64,000 bases of DNA from Pseudorhizobium banfieldiae (GTDB lineage: Bacteria > Pseudomonadota > Alphaproteobacteria > Rhizobiales > Rhizobiaceae), in NCBI RefSeq assembly GCF_000967425.1, contig NZ_FO082820.1:3483501-3547500 (forward strand), written 5' to 3'. The translations under genes and the position numbers were made by a program. Of this stretch, positions 1-9,255 are shown piece after piece (position 1 is the first letter of the stretch; the number at the start of each line of letters is the position of its first letter). The notes under the pieces were generated by a model. That model saw only the letters and a list, made by a program, of their open reading frames with translations. It was not told where the DNA came from and did no database searches.

Positions 1-492
1 CCGGTTGCCGCATCCGCTGACACACGCCCGGCCCGCCGCCTGCGGGCGGGCGCAAGCCTGCTCGAACGCATTCCCCATGACCTGATCGTGCTGGTCGCCA
101 GGCTCTCGATTGCCGGGGTCTTCTGGCAGTCGGGGCAGACGAAGCTCGACGGCTGGCGAGTATCGGAAAACGCCATCTATCTTTTCGAGCACGAATACTC
201 GCTGCCGCTCCTCAATCCTTCGCTTGCAGCCCACATGGCGACGCTGGCGGAGCATCTGCTGCCGGTCCTGCTGGTCCTCGGTCTCGGCAGCCGCCTCGCG
301 GCGCTTGGGCTTCTGGCCATGACGCTGGTGATCCAGGTCTTCGTCTATCCCGGCGCCTGGCCAACCCACGGGACCTGGGCCGCCTGCCTGCTGCTGATCG
401 CCGCACGCGGTCCTGGGCGCCTGTCGCTGGACCATGTGATTGCCTCTCGCCTCGGGGCGCTGACGACGCCGGGCTCGCGGCATCGATATTGA
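1..492 (+). CDS. DoxX family membrane protein (5' end outside window)
   Basis: The reading frame is open to the left edge, so the start codon is missing; the first internal candidate start is a GTG at 88. The visible part reads [20 protein letters not shown] and continues with [12 protein letters not shown] and three to four hydrophobic segments, the usual pattern of small DoxX/TQO-small-subunit-like inner membrane proteins. The C-terminal segment [14 protein letters not shown] with a following [24 protein letters not shown] is typical of the proteobacterial branch. Biochemical role is unclear for this branch; members often accompany small metal- or redox-related gene sets, but the neighbours that would show this lie outside the window. 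Confidence 0.8.
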   Translation, partial: PVAASADTRPARRLRAGASLLERIPHDLIVLVARLSIAGVFWQSGQTKLDGWRVSENAIYLFEHEYSLPLLNPSLAAHMATLAEHLLPVLLVLGLGSRLAALGLLAMTLVIQVFVYPGAWPTHGTWAACLLLIAARGPGRLSLDHVIASRLGALTTPGSRHRY

Positions 493-718
493 ATGGACCT
501 CCCAAAACTGCTAATAAGGTGGCCATGGGATCGAAATTCGGATGCCTCGCGAACCAGTTCATCGTGCTGCAGGATCACAAGCGCCTGCCGGCACGGTTCT
601 TCGCGCGCGTCCATGGCGCTCTGAACAGCCGACTTAGCTGAGCCGATCCATGCTCGCGCCGGCAGCGATACATGCCGGAATTCCCTTTTCGTGATAATCC
701 CTGCAATGGATGGCAGCC

Positions 719-2125
719 ATGAGCGCACCCCGTACACTCTATGACAAGATCTGGGACGACCACGTCGTCAGCGACGACAACGGTACCTGTCTCCTCTATA
801 TCGACCGCCACCTCGTCCATGAGGTAACGAGCCCGCAGGCCTTCGAGGGCCTGCGCATGGCCGGCCGCAAGGTTCGCGCTCCTGAGAAGACGCTTGCCGT
901 TGTGGACCACAACGTGCCGACGACGCCGGACCGCCACATCGGCATCAAGAACGAGGAAAGCCGCATCCAGGTCGAGGCGCTGGCGCAGAACGCCCACGAC
1001 TTCGGCGTGGAGTATTATTCGGAGAAGGACAAGCGGCAGGGCATCGTGCACATCGTCGGCCCCGAACAGGGCTTCACCCTGCCGGGCATGACGATCGTCT
1101 GCGGCGACAGCCATACCTCGACGCATGGCGCCTTCGGTGCGCTGGCGCATGGCATCGGTACGTCCGAGGTGGAACATGTTCTCGCCACCCAGACGCTGGT
1201 GCAGAAGAAGGCGAAGAACATGCTGGTGCGCGTCGACGGGAAGCTCCCCGAAGGCGTGACCGCCAAGGACATCATCCTTGCCATCATCGGCGAGATCGGC
1301 ACCGCCGGCGGCACCGGCCACGTCATCGAATTCGCAGGCGAGGCGATCCGCTCGCTGTCGATGGAAGGCCGCATGACGATCTGCAACATGACGATCGAGG
1401 GCGGCGCCCGCGCCGGCCTGATCGCGCCGGACGAGACGACATTCGCCTACATCAAGGACAAGCCCCGCGCGCCGAAGGGTGCGGCCTGGGACATGGCGCT
1501 GGAATATTGGAAGACGCTGCACACGGATGAAGGCGCCCACTTCGACAAGGTGGTCGTGCTGGACGCGGCCAACCTGCCGCCGATCGTCTCCTGGGGCTCT
1601 TCCCCGGAAGACGTCATCTCGGTGCAGGGCGTCGTGCCCAATCCCGATGACATCAAGGACGAGACGAAGCGCGCCTCCAAGTGGCGGGCACTGGACTACA
1701 TGGGCCTGAAGCCGGGCACGAAGATCACCGACATTGCTATCGATCGCGTCTTCATCGGCTCCTGCACCAATGGCCGCATCGAGGATCTGCGCGCCGCTGC
1801 AAAGGTGCTCGAAGGCCGGCATGTGGCGCCGACCGTCTCGGCGATGGTTGTCCCGGGTTCCGGCCTCGTGAAGGAGCAGGCCGAGGCCGAGGGCCTGGAC
1901 AAGATCTTCAAGGAAGCCGGCTTCGAATGGCGCGAGCCGGGCTGCTCCATGTGCCTGGCGATGAACGACGACCGGCTGAAGCCTGAAGAGCGCTGCGCCT
2001 CGACCTCGAACCGCAACTTCGAGGGTCGCCAGGGCTACAAGGGCCGTACGCACCTCGTCTCGCCGGCGATGGCCGCGGCTGCTGCGGTAGCCGGCCACTT
2101 CGTCGACATTCGCGAGTGGAACTAG
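719..2125 (+). CDS. leuC: 3-isopropylmalate dehydratase large subunit
   Basis: LeuC isomerises 2-isopropylmalate to 3-isopropylmalate in leucine synthesis, together with the small subunit LeuD, which is not in this window. It is an aconitase-superfamily protein of 469 residues, the normal length. Visible hallmarks are [13 protein letters not shown], the cluster cysteine in [13 protein letters not shown], and the paired cysteines in [11 protein letters not shown] that hold the [4Fe-4S] cluster. An ATG nine bases upstream (710) is in frame, but 719 gives the conserved start [17 protein letters not shown]. The gene stands alone, with a terminator-like hairpin directly after it. Confidence 0.97.
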   Translation: MSAPRTLYDKIWDDHVVSDDNGTCLLYIDRHLVHEVTSPQAFEGLRMAGRKVRAPEKTLAVVDHNVPTTPDRHIGIKNEESRIQVEALAQNAHDFGVEYYSEKDKRQGIVHIVGPEQGFTLPGMTIVCGDSHTSTHGAFGALAHGIGTSEVEHVLATQTLVQKKAKNMLVRVDGKLPEGVTAKDIILAIIGEIGTAGGTGHVIEFAGEAIRSLSMEGRMTICNMTIEGGARAGLIAPDETTFAYIKDKPRAPKGAAWDMALEYWKTLHTDEGAHFDKVVVLDAANLPPIVSWGSSPEDVISVQGVVPNPDDIKDETKRASKWRALDYMGLKPGTKITDIAIDRVFIGSCTNGRIEDLRAAAKVLEGRHVAPTVSAMVVPGSGLVKEQAEAEGLDKIFKEAGFEWREPGCSMCLAMNDDRLKPEERCASTSNRNFEGRQGYKGRTHLVSPAMAAAAAVAGHFVDIREWN

Positions 2126-2150
2126 GCCCCCTGCCTGATCGTGTTTCCAG

Positions 2151-2190
2151 AAATGCCGTCGACGTCCCCGTTGGCGGCATTTTTCGTTTT
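2151..2190 (+). terminator. Rho-independent terminator after leuC
   Basis: The arms AAATGCCG (2151-2158) and CGGCATTT are complementary, with a further ACG/CGT pairing inside, and a T-rich run (TTTTTCGTTTT) follows. It lies 26 bases after the leuC stop codon. Confidence 0.75.
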
Positions 2191-2274
2191 GCTCCTGCTA
2201 CAAGGGAGGGAACGGCTGGTCCCGCCGGCGCTTTGACACCATATTGGCAGAGCGTGACAACGGGCAGGTGACCT

Positions 2275-2823
2275 GTGACAAACAAACCCCACAAGGAAGC
2301 GCCTCAGGGGCAGCGCCGTCTGCTTCTCCTGCGGCATGCGAAGTCTGCCTGGCCGGACGCAGTCGCCGATCACGAGCGGCCCCTTGCGGAGCGCGGGGAG
2401 AAGGCCGCACCTGCCATGGGAGACTACATGGCACGGGAACACCTCATTCCGGATCTCGCCCTGGTTTCCGATGCGAGGCGAACACGCCAGACGTGGGAAC
2501 TCGTGCAGCGCAGGCTGCCGGCCGAGGTCGCGGCGCGCACGACCTCGGATATCTACGAAGCTTCCGCGTCAAGACTTCTCGATACGATCCATGCCCTGGG
2601 CGATTCCGCTGCCACGCTGCTGTTGATCGGTCACAATCCCGGCCTTCAGGATCTGGCCCTGATGCTGATCGGCGACGGGGACGCACGAGCTCGCGACGCG
2701 CTGGCGGCGAAGTATCCGACGGCTGCACTGGCGGTCATCGACTTCCCCGTGACGGACTGGCGGCAGGTCGGACCGGGCTCCGGCCTTCTGACCCGCTTCG
2801 TGACACCACGTTCCTTGCGGTAG
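2275..2823 (+). CDS. SixA-like histidine phosphatase family protein
   Basis: A 182-residue protein of the histidine phosphatase (phosphoglycerate mutase-like) superfamily. The catalytic RHAKSAW motif sits at residues 20-26 (nucleophile His21), and the second active-site histidine is in LLLIGHNPG at about residue 120. The arginine-rich SDARRTRQTW segment fits the phosphate pocket. The family includes SixA, which removes phosphate from histidine phosphotransfer domains, but the substrate here cannot be read from sequence. The start is a GTG preceded by an AGGTG element. It converges on the L,D-transpeptidase gene. Confidence 0.85.
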   Translation: MTNKPHKEAPQGQRRLLLLRHAKSAWPDAVADHERPLAERGEKAAPAMGDYMAREHLIPDLALVSDARRTRQTWELVQRRLPAEVAARTTSDIYEASASRLLDTIHALGDSAATLLLIGHNPGLQDLALMLIGDGDARARDALAAKYPTAALAVIDFPVTDWRQVGPGSGLLTRFVTPRSLR

Positions 2824-2920
2824 GTCTCATCGGCACCCAGTCCGGCGACGCCCCGATATATGGTTGGTCGCATTGCCACCATAAACCATGTCCCTGCGAG
2901 GGATGGTGGACAACGTAGAC

Positions 2921-3469
2921 CTAAAGGATGCGTATGATCGTCCCGCGGCGCAGGTGGGGAAGGAGCCGCTGCATGTCTCTGAGGCTGACGGCCACGCAGC
3001 CGGCGGTCGGCTGGTAACCGGGCCTGATCAGGTGGAAGAAGATCGCCGAGCCGCGATGGCGGCGGCGCGAGGTGACGTTCCAATCGAGCACCAGGCAGAT
3101 GTCGTAAAGGCCATCCTGCCGCATCATCTCCTCATGACTTGGCCTGAACGGTGCGCGAACCAGCCGGTTGTAGCTCGGATGGTCCGGCTGATCACACCAG
3201 AGCATGTCATTCCTGATCCTCCGCATCGGCAGCGCCGTTTGCACCGACTTCATCCGGTCGCCGCGGGTGAAGCCGTAGAGAAGCCGCATGTTCGCGATCG
3301 GCGTGGCGCCATCTCCTTCCCGCTTGAAGGCTGTACGACCGCTACGGCCGAGCGCGGCCGGGACAGTGACGCCAGAGAAGGAAACGAGCCCCCGGCGGGA
3401 ACTGCCGGGAGCAGCCCGCACGGTCACGACACCTCGACGGGAGCGCCCCTGTCTGCACAAATTCGCCAT
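2921..3469 (-). CDS. L,D-transpeptidase (YkuD/ErfK) family protein
   Basis: A 182-residue protein with the YkuD catalytic signature: His146 in IFFHLIRPGY and the nucleophilic Cys158 in PTAGCVAVS. Such enzymes make 3-3 peptidoglycan crosslinks or attach proteins to peptidoglycan from the periplasm. The first 55 or so residues are basic and contain no obvious cleavable signal, so the true start may be internal (for example Met61, MRLLYGF) or export may be unusual. Alphaproteobacteria, especially Rhizobiales, carry many paralogues of this family. Transcribed away from the response regulator gene at 3607. Confidence 0.8.
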   Translation of the reverse strand: MANLCRQGRSRRGVVTVRAAPGSSRRGLVSFSGVTVPAALGRSGRTAFKREGDGATPIANMRLLYGFTRGDRMKSVQTALPMRRIRNDMLWCDQPDHPSYNRLVRAPFRPSHEEMMRQDGLYDICLVLDWNVTSRRRHRGSAIFFHLIRPGYQPTAGCVAVSLRDMQRLLPHLRRGTIIRIL

Positions 3470-3606
3470 CCTTCCTCACGAATTCTTGCTTTGAAGATGA
3501 TTTGGTTTGAAATCATAGCACGATGCGACTTAGATCAAGTGCCTGATCTAATTACCCTCGGCCGCCGTAGGACCTTTGGGACGAGAAAAACGAGAGGCAG
3601 GAGCAT

Positions 3607-4290
3607 ATGGCAGTTCGCACGATATTGCTGGTGGATGACGATGACGACCTGCGCGAGACGCTGTCCGAACAGTTGGCGCTCTACGAGGAGTTTTCGCTCC
3701 TGCAGGAACCGAATGCGACCAAGGCGATGCAGGTGGCCAAGTCGAGCCAGGTCGACCTGCTGATCATGGATGTCGGTCTTCCGGACATGGATGGACGCGA
3801 GGCGGTGAAGCTCCTGCGCAAGAACGGCTTCAAGGCTCCGATCATCATGCTGACCGGCCACGACACGGATTCCGACACGATCCTCGGTCTCGAGGCAGGG
3901 GCCAATGACTACATCACCAAGCCCTTCCGCTTCGCAGTCCTGCTCGCCCGGATCCGCGCACAGTTGCGCCAGTACGAGCAGAGCGAGGACGCAACCTTCA
4001 CGGTCGGCCCCTACATTTTCAAGCCGAGCCAGAAGCTCCTGACCACGGAGGACGGCAAGAAGATCCGGCTGACGGAAAAGGAAGCGGCGATCATCCGCTA
4101 CCTGTATCGCGCCGACCAGAAGGTCGTAACCCGCGACGTTTTGCTCGAGGAAGTCTGGGGCTACAATTCCGGGGTGACCACCCATACGCTTGAAACCCAT
4201 GTCTACCGCCTCCGCCAGAAGATCGAGCGCGACCCCTCCAGCGCCGAAATCCTGGTGACGGAGAACGGTGGCTACAAGATCGTCCCGTAG
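3607..4290 (+). CDS. OmpR/PhoB-type response regulator
   Basis: A 227-residue two-domain regulator. The receiver domain (residues 4-118) has the acidic cluster VDDDDDL, the phospho-acceptor Asp55 in LLIMDVGLPDMDG, the switch threonine in IIMLTGHD and Lys106 in DYITKPFR. A winged-helix DNA-binding domain follows (about 130-227) with LTEKEAAIIRYL and THTLETHVYRLRQKIE. No histidine kinase gene is adjacent; the next gene downstream, five bases on, encodes a cyclic-nucleotide-binding-like protein, so the two are probably co-transcribed. The target genes cannot be inferred from the sequence. Confidence 0.93.
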   Translation: MAVRTILLVDDDDDLRETLSEQLALYEEFSLLQEPNATKAMQVAKSSQVDLLIMDVGLPDMDGREAVKLLRKNGFKAPIIMLTGHDTDSDTILGLEAGANDYITKPFRFAVLLARIRAQLRQYEQSEDATFTVGPYIFKPSQKLLTTEDGKKIRLTEKEAAIIRYLYRADQKVVTRDVLLEEVWGYNSGVTTHTLETHVYRLRQKIERDPSSAEILVTENGGYKIVP

Positions 4291-4295
4291 CACCC

Positions 4296-4748
4296 ATGGC
4301 GCTCAACGACGACATACGCCTTCTTTCGCAGGTCACCCTGTTCCGCGAACTGGACGAGGATCAGTTGCGGCTGCTGGCATTTGGGGCGGAACGTCGTGCC
4401 GTTGCGGCAGGACAGGAACTGTTCCGCGAGGGGTCACCGGCGGAATGCGCTTTCGTGGTCGCAAAGGGCACCTTTGAACTCTACGCGTCTGATCGGGGTG
4501 CGGCCCGCCTCCAGGACGTTGCGGTACCGGGGACACTTCTGTCGGAGCTGGCACTGGTCACGATGGTGGAACGGAAATTCACGGCCATTGCGGTTGAGGA
4601 CGCCGAAGTGCTTCGCGTCACCCGCACCCTCTTCCACCGACTGCTGGAGGAATACCCGCAGGTAGGCCGAATGGTGGAAGCGCGCATCCGCGATAATATC
4701 GTCGCGATGGCCGGCGCCGTCGCGGGGCTACAGAACCGGTTCAGCTAG
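4296..4748 (+). CDS. Cyclic nucleotide-binding domain protein (no HTH)
   Basis: A 150-residue stand-alone CRP-like sensor domain. It opens with DIRLLSQVTLFRELDEDQLRLLAF, the helical start of many CNB domains, followed by the beta-roll (GQELFREGSPAECAFVVAKGTFELY). The phosphate-binding cassette is degenerate: LLSELALVTMVERKFTAIA keeps the glutamate and an arginine but lacks the usual Gly before the Glu, so nucleotide binding is uncertain. There is no DNA-binding helix-turn-helix; the C-terminal helices end at GLQNRFS. The five-base spacing from the response regulator suggests they work together. It converges on xthA with three bases between the genes. Confidence 0.85.
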   Translation: MALNDDIRLLSQVTLFRELDEDQLRLLAFGAERRAVAAGQELFREGSPAECAFVVAKGTFELYASDRGAARLQDVAVPGTLLSELALVTMVERKFTAIAVEDAEVLRVTRTLFHRLLEEYPQVGRMVEARIRDNIVAMAGAVAGLQNRFS

Positions 4749-4751
4749 GCG

Positions 4752-5555
4752 TCAGAACCTGAAGACGGCCGTGACCGGGACATGGTCGGATGGCTGGTTC
4801 CATCCGCGCGCCTCCTTCAGAACCTCTATCCGATCGAGGAAGGGGCCGAGATCCTGTGACGACCAGACGTGGTCGAGACGGCGGCCTCGATCGGCTGCTG
4901 CCCAGTCCTTGGCGCGGTAACTCCACCACGTGTAGAGCTTCTCGGTGTCCGGCACGTGCTGGCGCATCAGGTCCAGCCAGTTTCCCTTGCTCATCACCTC
5001 GAGCAGACCTTCCGTCTCGACAGGCGTATGGCTGATGATCTTCAGCATCTTCTTGTGCGACCACACGTCATGCTCGAGCGGGGCGATGTTGAGGTCCCCC
5101 ACGAGGATCGAGGAGATGCCGGGGGTGGGATCTGCCTTAAGGCACTTCATCTCCTCGACGAAGTCCAGCTTGTGGCCGAATTTCGGGTTGACGGCACGGT
5201 CAGGCTCGTCGCCACCGGCCGGCACGTAGAAGTTATGCAGCCGGATACGTCGCGAACCGCGCTCGAAGATCGCCGAGATGTGGCGGGCGTCGCCGACGCC
5301 GCAATAGTTCTGCCTATGGTCTTCGGTGAGGGGCACCCGCGAGGCGATCGCGACGCCATGATAACCCTTCTGACCGTGGATGATGATGTGCTGGTAGCCG
5401 AGATCCTTCAACGGCTGCAGCGGGAACTCGTGCTCCTGGCACTTGATCTCCTGCAGGCACAGAATGTCCGGCTGGTGACGCACGATGAACTGCTCGACGA
5501 TGGGCATGCGCAGCCGCACCGAATTGATGTTCCAGGTGGTGATGGAGAATGTCAT
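4752..5555 (-). CDS. xthA: Exodeoxyribonuclease III / AP endonuclease
   Basis: A 267-residue exonuclease-endonuclease-phosphatase family enzyme that acts in base-excision repair: it cleaves at abasic sites and trims blocked 3' ends. Metal-binding and catalytic motifs are in order: TWNINSVRLR, CLQEIKCQ, NFYVPAGGDEPD, the GDLNIAP loop, and RRLDHVW with the terminal SDHVPV. Length is normal for XthA. It follows lolA on the same strand after an 88-base spacer, and the leader immediately before its ATG folds into a hairpin that covers the ribosome-binding site (separate entry). Confidence 0.95.
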   Translation of the reverse strand: MTFSITTWNINSVRLRMPIVEQFIVRHQPDILCLQEIKCQEHEFPLQPLKDLGYQHIIIHGQKGYHGVAIASRVPLTEDHRQNYCGVGDARHISAIFERGSRRIRLHNFYVPAGGDEPDRAVNPKFGHKLDFVEEMKCLKADPTPGISSILVGDLNIAPLEHDVWSHKKMLKIISHTPVETEGLLEVMSKGNWLDLMRQHVPDTEKLYTWWSYRAKDWAAADRGRRLDHVWSSQDLGPFLDRIEVLKEARGWNQPSDHVPVTAVFRF

Positions 5556-5557
5556 TC

Positions 5558-5588
5558 CTAAACCTCGGCGGGGATGCCGGAGGTTTAG
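5558..5588 (-). promoter_or_regulatory. Hairpin overlapping the xthA ribosome-binding site
   Basis: Read on the minus strand, the arms CTAAACCT and AGGTTTAG are perfectly complementary, and CGGC/GCCG extends the stem with one bulged C, closing a six-base loop. The 3' arm carries the AGG-rich ribosome-binding region two bases before the xthA ATG. No U-tract follows, so it is not a terminator of lolA. Control of translation is inferred. Confidence 0.5.
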
Positions 5589-5643
5589 GAGATTTCACGG
5601 AAGCGGTGAAGTAAAAAAGCCGCCTTTTCCGTTGAGCCAACAG

Positions 5644-6297
5644 CTAGAGCTTGCGGACCTCGTCATACGGGATGCGGAAGACCCGGTCGTCGAACCCGAC
5701 TCCGTTCTTGACGTTGTAGATCATCACCGACGTATCCTTGTTCTGTGCATCGGTGATCGTCCACTGTCGAAGCTCGAACGTCTTGGAATCGAACATCATG
5801 GTGATGGTCGAGTCGCCGAAGACCGTCTTGTTGCCAAGCACGATCGTGGTGAGATCGGGCTCTTCGCGAACACCCCGCACCATCTCGTGCGACAGGTCGA
5901 TCCGGTCGGAGAGAAGGAGGCTCAGCGGCGTCTTGGAGAGCGGATACAGGTCCCAGGTCTTGAGCTTCATGTTGCCGATGACGACATTCTTGCCGTCGGC
6001 TATGACGCGCACGGGAGACGGGTCCTCGAAATTGAAGCGCAGCTTGCCCGGCCGCTCGATGAAGAACTTGCCGCCCGTCTGCTCGCCGCGAGGTCCGAAC
6101 TGGACGAACTCGCCCATCATCGTCTTGACGGAAGAGAAATGGTCGGCAATCCGCTGCGCGGCCGCCGATCCGGCGGCACCCTGGGCAGCGCCAGTTGACG
6201 GAAGCATCGCGGACACCCCGACACCGAGCAGTCCGGCCGCAAAGGATCGGCGGCTGATGGAGCCGAACTGACTGGAGCGAACGGTCTTTTTTTTCAT
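5644..6297 (-). CDS. lolA: Outer-membrane lipoprotein carrier protein LolA
   Basis: A 217-residue LolA-like periplasmic chaperone. LolA normally takes lipoproteins from LolCDE at the inner membrane and passes them to the outer membrane. The mature part has the expected AAQRIADHFSSVKTMMGEFVQFGPRGEQTGGKFFIERPGKLRF pattern (cut here into family-typical pieces: FIERPGKLRF and DPSPVRVIADGKNVVI). The N-terminus is unusual: ISRRSFAAGLLGVGVSAM looks like a twin-arginine (Tat) signal, not a plain Sec signal. It lies downstream of ftsK on the same strand, 69 bases away, an order common in rhizobia. Confidence 0.9.
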   Translation of the reverse strand: MKKKTVRSSQFGSISRRSFAAGLLGVGVSAMLPSTGAAQGAAGSAAAQRIADHFSSVKTMMGEFVQFGPRGEQTGGKFFIERPGKLRFNFEDPSPVRVIADGKNVVIGNMKLKTWDLYPLSKTPLSLLLSDRIDLSHEMVRGVREEPDLTTIVLGNKTVFGDSTITMMFDSKTFELRQWTITDAQNKDTSVMIYNVKNGVGFDDRVFRIPYDEVRKL

Positions 6298-6366
6298 TCT
6301 GTGTTCTCCTTCCGCCGCTTTCTGGGCTCAAAACGCGGCGGCTTCATGACAACGCGTCGCAGAGCG

Positions 6367-9009
6367 TTAGCGTTCCAGAATGTCGCCTTCGGTGGGCACG
6401 AGGATCTCGCGTTTCCCTGCGTGGTTGGCCGGGCCGATCAGCCCCTCCTGCTCCATACGCTCGATCAATGAGGCGGCGCGGTTGTAGCCGATGCCCAGAC
6501 GCCGCTGGATATAGGAGGTCGAGGCTTTTCCGTCACGCAATACGATCGCCACCGCCTGGTCGTAGGGATCGTCCGATTCCGAAAGGTTGCCGGTCCCGGT
6601 CGGGCCCATGCCATCCATTTCCTCGTCCTCGTCGGCCGTGATGGCCTCGAGATATTGCGGCGCCCCTTGCGTCTTCAGGTAGGCGACGATCTCCTCCACC
6701 TCGGTGTCGGATACGAAGGGACCGTGGACGCGCTGGATCCGCCCACCACCGGCCATGTAGAGCATGTCGCCCATTCCGAGAAGCTGCTCGGCACCCTGCT
6801 CCCCGAGGATGGTGCGGCTGTCGATCTTCGAGGTGACCTGGAAGGAGATGCGGGTGGGGAAGTTCGCCTTGATGGTACCGGTGATGACGTCCACCGACGG
6901 ACGCTGCGTGGCCATGATGACGTGGATGCCGGCGGCACGCGCCATCTGCGCCAGGCGCTGCACGGCACCCTCGATGTCCTTGCCGGCGACCATCATCAGG
7001 TCGGCCATCTCGTCGATAATAACCACGATATAGGGCATGGGCTGGAGGTCGAACTCCTCCGTCTCGTACATGGCCTCGCCGGTCTGGCGGTCGAAGCCCG
7101 TCTGCACGGTTCGGGTAAGGACCTCGCCCTTGGCCAACGCCTGCTCCACCCGGCTGTTGAAGCCGTCGATGTTGCGCACGCCGATCTTCGACATCTTCTT
7201 GTAGCGCTCTTCCATCTCGCGGACGGTCCATTTGAGCGCCACCACAGCCTTCTTCGGATCGGTCACGACAGGCGACAGGAGATGCGGAATACCGTCGTAG
7301 ACCGAGAGTTCGAGCATCTTCGGGTCGATCATGATCAGGCGGCACTTCTCCGGCGTATAGCGGTAGAGCAGCGACAGGATCATCGTGTTGATGGCTACCG
7401 ACTTACCGGAACCGGTTGTACCTGCGACGAGCAGATGCGGCATCTTGGCAAGATCCGCCACCACCGGCTCGCCGCCGATCGTCTTGCCGAGCGCCATGGC
7501 GAGTTTCGCCTTGCTGGATTCAAAATCTTTGGACCCGATCATTTCCCGCAGGTAGACGGTCTCGCGGGTGCGGTTCGGCAGTTCGATACCGATTGCATTG
7601 CGGCCCGGCACGACGGCGACGCGCGCGGCGATCGCGCTCATTGACCGGGCAATGTCGTCCGCAAGGCCTATCACGCGCGAAGACTTGATGCCCGGCGCCG
7701 GCTCAAGTTCGTAAAGCGTGACGACCGGGCCGGGACGGACGTGAATGATCTCGCCCTTGACGCCGAAATCCTCCAGCACGCCTTCGAGCATACGGGCATT
7801 CTGTTCGAGCGCATCGGCGGAGAGCGTCGCATCCCGTGCAACCGCCTTCGGTTCGGCAAGGAGGTGCACCGAAGGAAGCTGGAAGCCATCCGGGTCGATG
7901 AATGACGCCTGTGCTTCACGGGCAACGCGGGGACTGGGTTTCGGAGGTGCCGGCGGTGCGGCCACCCGCGGCTGAACGCGCGCGCCCGGAGCGGATGGCC
8001 GGCTCGTCGCGCTGAACGGCACGTCATCGTCGTCAGCAAGGATGCCGGCCGGCCGGACGAGAGGCTCATCATCGAAATCATCGTCGTCATGAGCCATGGG
8101 CGGTGTCACGATCGACCGACGGGCGGCACCATCCAGAGAGGGCTCAATACGAGCGACTCCGGGCGCCTGGACCTTCGCGCGAACCGGCTCGTTCAGCGTC
8201 CCGAATTCGTCCTCATTGAAATCATACGGCTGGTCAAAATTCGGGCTCGCATGCCTGATGCCTAAGAGACGCCGGAAGCGCGCCTGGGCGATATACCAGT
8301 AATGCGCAAGGGCACCGAGTGCCAGGAAGCCAACAAAACCGCCTTCGTCCTCTTCATCGTCATCATCCGCCTGCGGACGCGCACGCGAGCTTGATGAGGC
8401 GGCAGGAGCATAAATCTCGTCTTCCGCCTCGAAGGCCTCGCCCACAAGGCCCGACGCAAACAGCAGCAACCAGACGGCTGGCACGGCGAAGACGACACCC
8501 AGAGCGGTTGCCAGGACGCCGGTAGGATACGCTCCGACAAACAGGGCCGGGAAGCGAAGGATCATGTCGCCGATCACGCCGCCGATACCGTTCGGGATGG
8601 GCCACGTCAGCGGGGCGGGAAAGCAGCCGAGCGAAGCGGCGGCCAGCAGGGTGCCGCCGCCCCAGGCCGCAAGCCTTGCGGGAATGCGGTTGAACTCGCG
8701 CCCGGAGATCAGAGCAAGCGCAAAGGCCAGAACCGGCAGGAGCGCGACAAGGCTCGACAGGCCTAGGAACTGCATCATCAGGTCGGCGAAAGCGGCACCG
8801 CCATGGCCGAGGAGGTTCGTCGGCTCGTTGTCGGTGGCATAGGAGAAGCTGGGATCGGCAACGTTCCAGGTGGAAAGCGCTGCGATCGCCAGCGCAAGAC
8901 CGAGGAAGATCGCGAAGCCCGCCAGGGCCATCGCCTGTCGTATCACGAAGGCCAGCAGCATTGCCCGGGTCGTCCCGCTTCCCATCGCCGCTGATGTACT
9001 TCTGCCCAT
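6367..9009 (-). CDS. ftsK: DNA translocase FtsK
   Basis: An 880-residue FtsK/SpoIIIE protein that couples cell division to chromosome segregation. Four or so hydrophobic segments occupy the first 190 residues (membrane anchor). A linker of about 250 residues, acidic and proline-rich, follows. The motor domain has Walker [10 protein letters not shown] near residue 535 and Walker [13 protein letters not shown], then [17 protein letters not shown]. The winged-helix gamma domain (about residues 820-880, [20 protein letters not shown]) should read KOPS-type sequences. The upstream region holds a CtrA-type box and a GATTC (GANTC) methylation site. Confidence 0.97.
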   Translation of the reverse strand: MGRSTSAAMGSGTTRAMLLAFVIRQAMALAGFAIFLGLALAIAALSTWNVADPSFSYATDNEPTNLLGHGGAAFADLMMQFLGLSSLVALLPVLAFALALISGREFNRIPARLAAWGGGTLLAAASLGCFPAPLTWPIPNGIGGVIGDMILRFPALFVGAYPTGVLATALGVVFAVPAVWLLLFASGLVGEAFEAEDEIYAPAASSSSRARPQADDDDEEDEGGFVGFLALGALAHYWYIAQARFRRLLGIRHASPNFDQPYDFNEDEFGTLNEPVRAKVQAPGVARIEPSLDGAARRSIVTPPMAHDDDDFDDEPLVRPAGILADDDDVPFSATSRPSAPGARVQPRVAAPPAPPKPSPRVAREAQASFIDPDGFQLPSVHLLAEPKAVARDATLSADALEQNARMLEGVLEDFGVKGEIIHVRPGPVVTLYELEPAPGIKSSRVIGLADDIARSMSAIAARVAVVPGRNAIGIELPNRTRETVYLREMIGSKDFESSKAKLAMALGKTIGGEPVVADLAKMPHLLVAGTTGSGKSVAINTMILSLLYRYTPEKCRLIMIDPKMLELSVYDGIPHLLSPVVTDPKKAVVALKWTVREMEERYKKMSKIGVRNIDGFNSRVEQALAKGEVLTRTVQTGFDRQTGEAMYETEEFDLQPMPYIVVIIDEMADLMMVAGKDIEGAVQRLAQMARAAGIHVIMATQRPSVDVITGTIKANFPTRISFQVTSKIDSRTILGEQGAEQLLGMGDMLYMAGGGRIQRVHGPFVSDTEVEEIVAYLKTQGAPQYLEAITADEDEEMDGMGPTGTGNLSESDDPYDQAVAIVLRDGKASTSYIQRRLGIGYNRAASLIERMEQEGLIGPANHAGKREILVPTEGDILER

Positions 9010-9096
9010 TACGATTCCGCCGTGCCAACACTCGTGGAAGATTGCGGTCGCATGAGGTCACACGCCGCCACATTGGGTCGCAAGGTAGCCCGGCGG

Positions 9097-9117
9097 TGGT
9101 TAATGCGTCTTTAACCA
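9097..9117. promoter_or_regulatory. CtrA-type binding site upstream of ftsK
   Basis: TTAA at 9100-9103, seven bases, then TTAAC at 9111-9115 matches the CtrA consensus TTAA-N7-TTAAC exactly. It is framed as a seven-base inverted repeat (TGGTTAA / TTAACCA). It lies about 90 bases before the ftsK ATG, where a promoter is expected. A GATTC at 9013-9017, a CcrM (GANTC) target, is next to the start. CtrA binding here is inferred from the motif. Confidence 0.6.
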
Positions 9118-9154
9118 CGATCGCAAGACCGGGGAGGCTGCGACAGGCGTGGAA

Positions 9155-9182
9155 ATAAAAAGGCCCGGACCGAGGTCCGGGC
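9155..9182 (-). terminator. Rho-independent terminator after amtB
   Basis: On the minus strand GCCCGGAC-CTCG-GTCCGGGC forms an eight-base perfect stem with a tetraloop, followed by CTTTTTATTT. It lies 74 bases downstream of the amtB stop codon and ends the glnK-amtB transcript. Confidence 0.9.
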
Positions 9183-9255
9183 AAGCGCGACAACCGGAGG
9201 CGGCCGCGACGGGAGGTTCTGCGGCGATCCTGAAGATCGCCGCAAGCTCTTGTGA

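Noticed and set aside
575..2098. Long minus-strand frame opposite leuC
   Set aside because: Arg/Ala/His-rich shadow translation of a GC-rich gene with no recognisable domain.
2876..2909. Inverted repeat CCACCAT/ATGGTGG between the SixA-like and L,D-transpeptidase genes
   Set aside because: Seven-base arms with a 20-base spacer and no U-run; may be chance.
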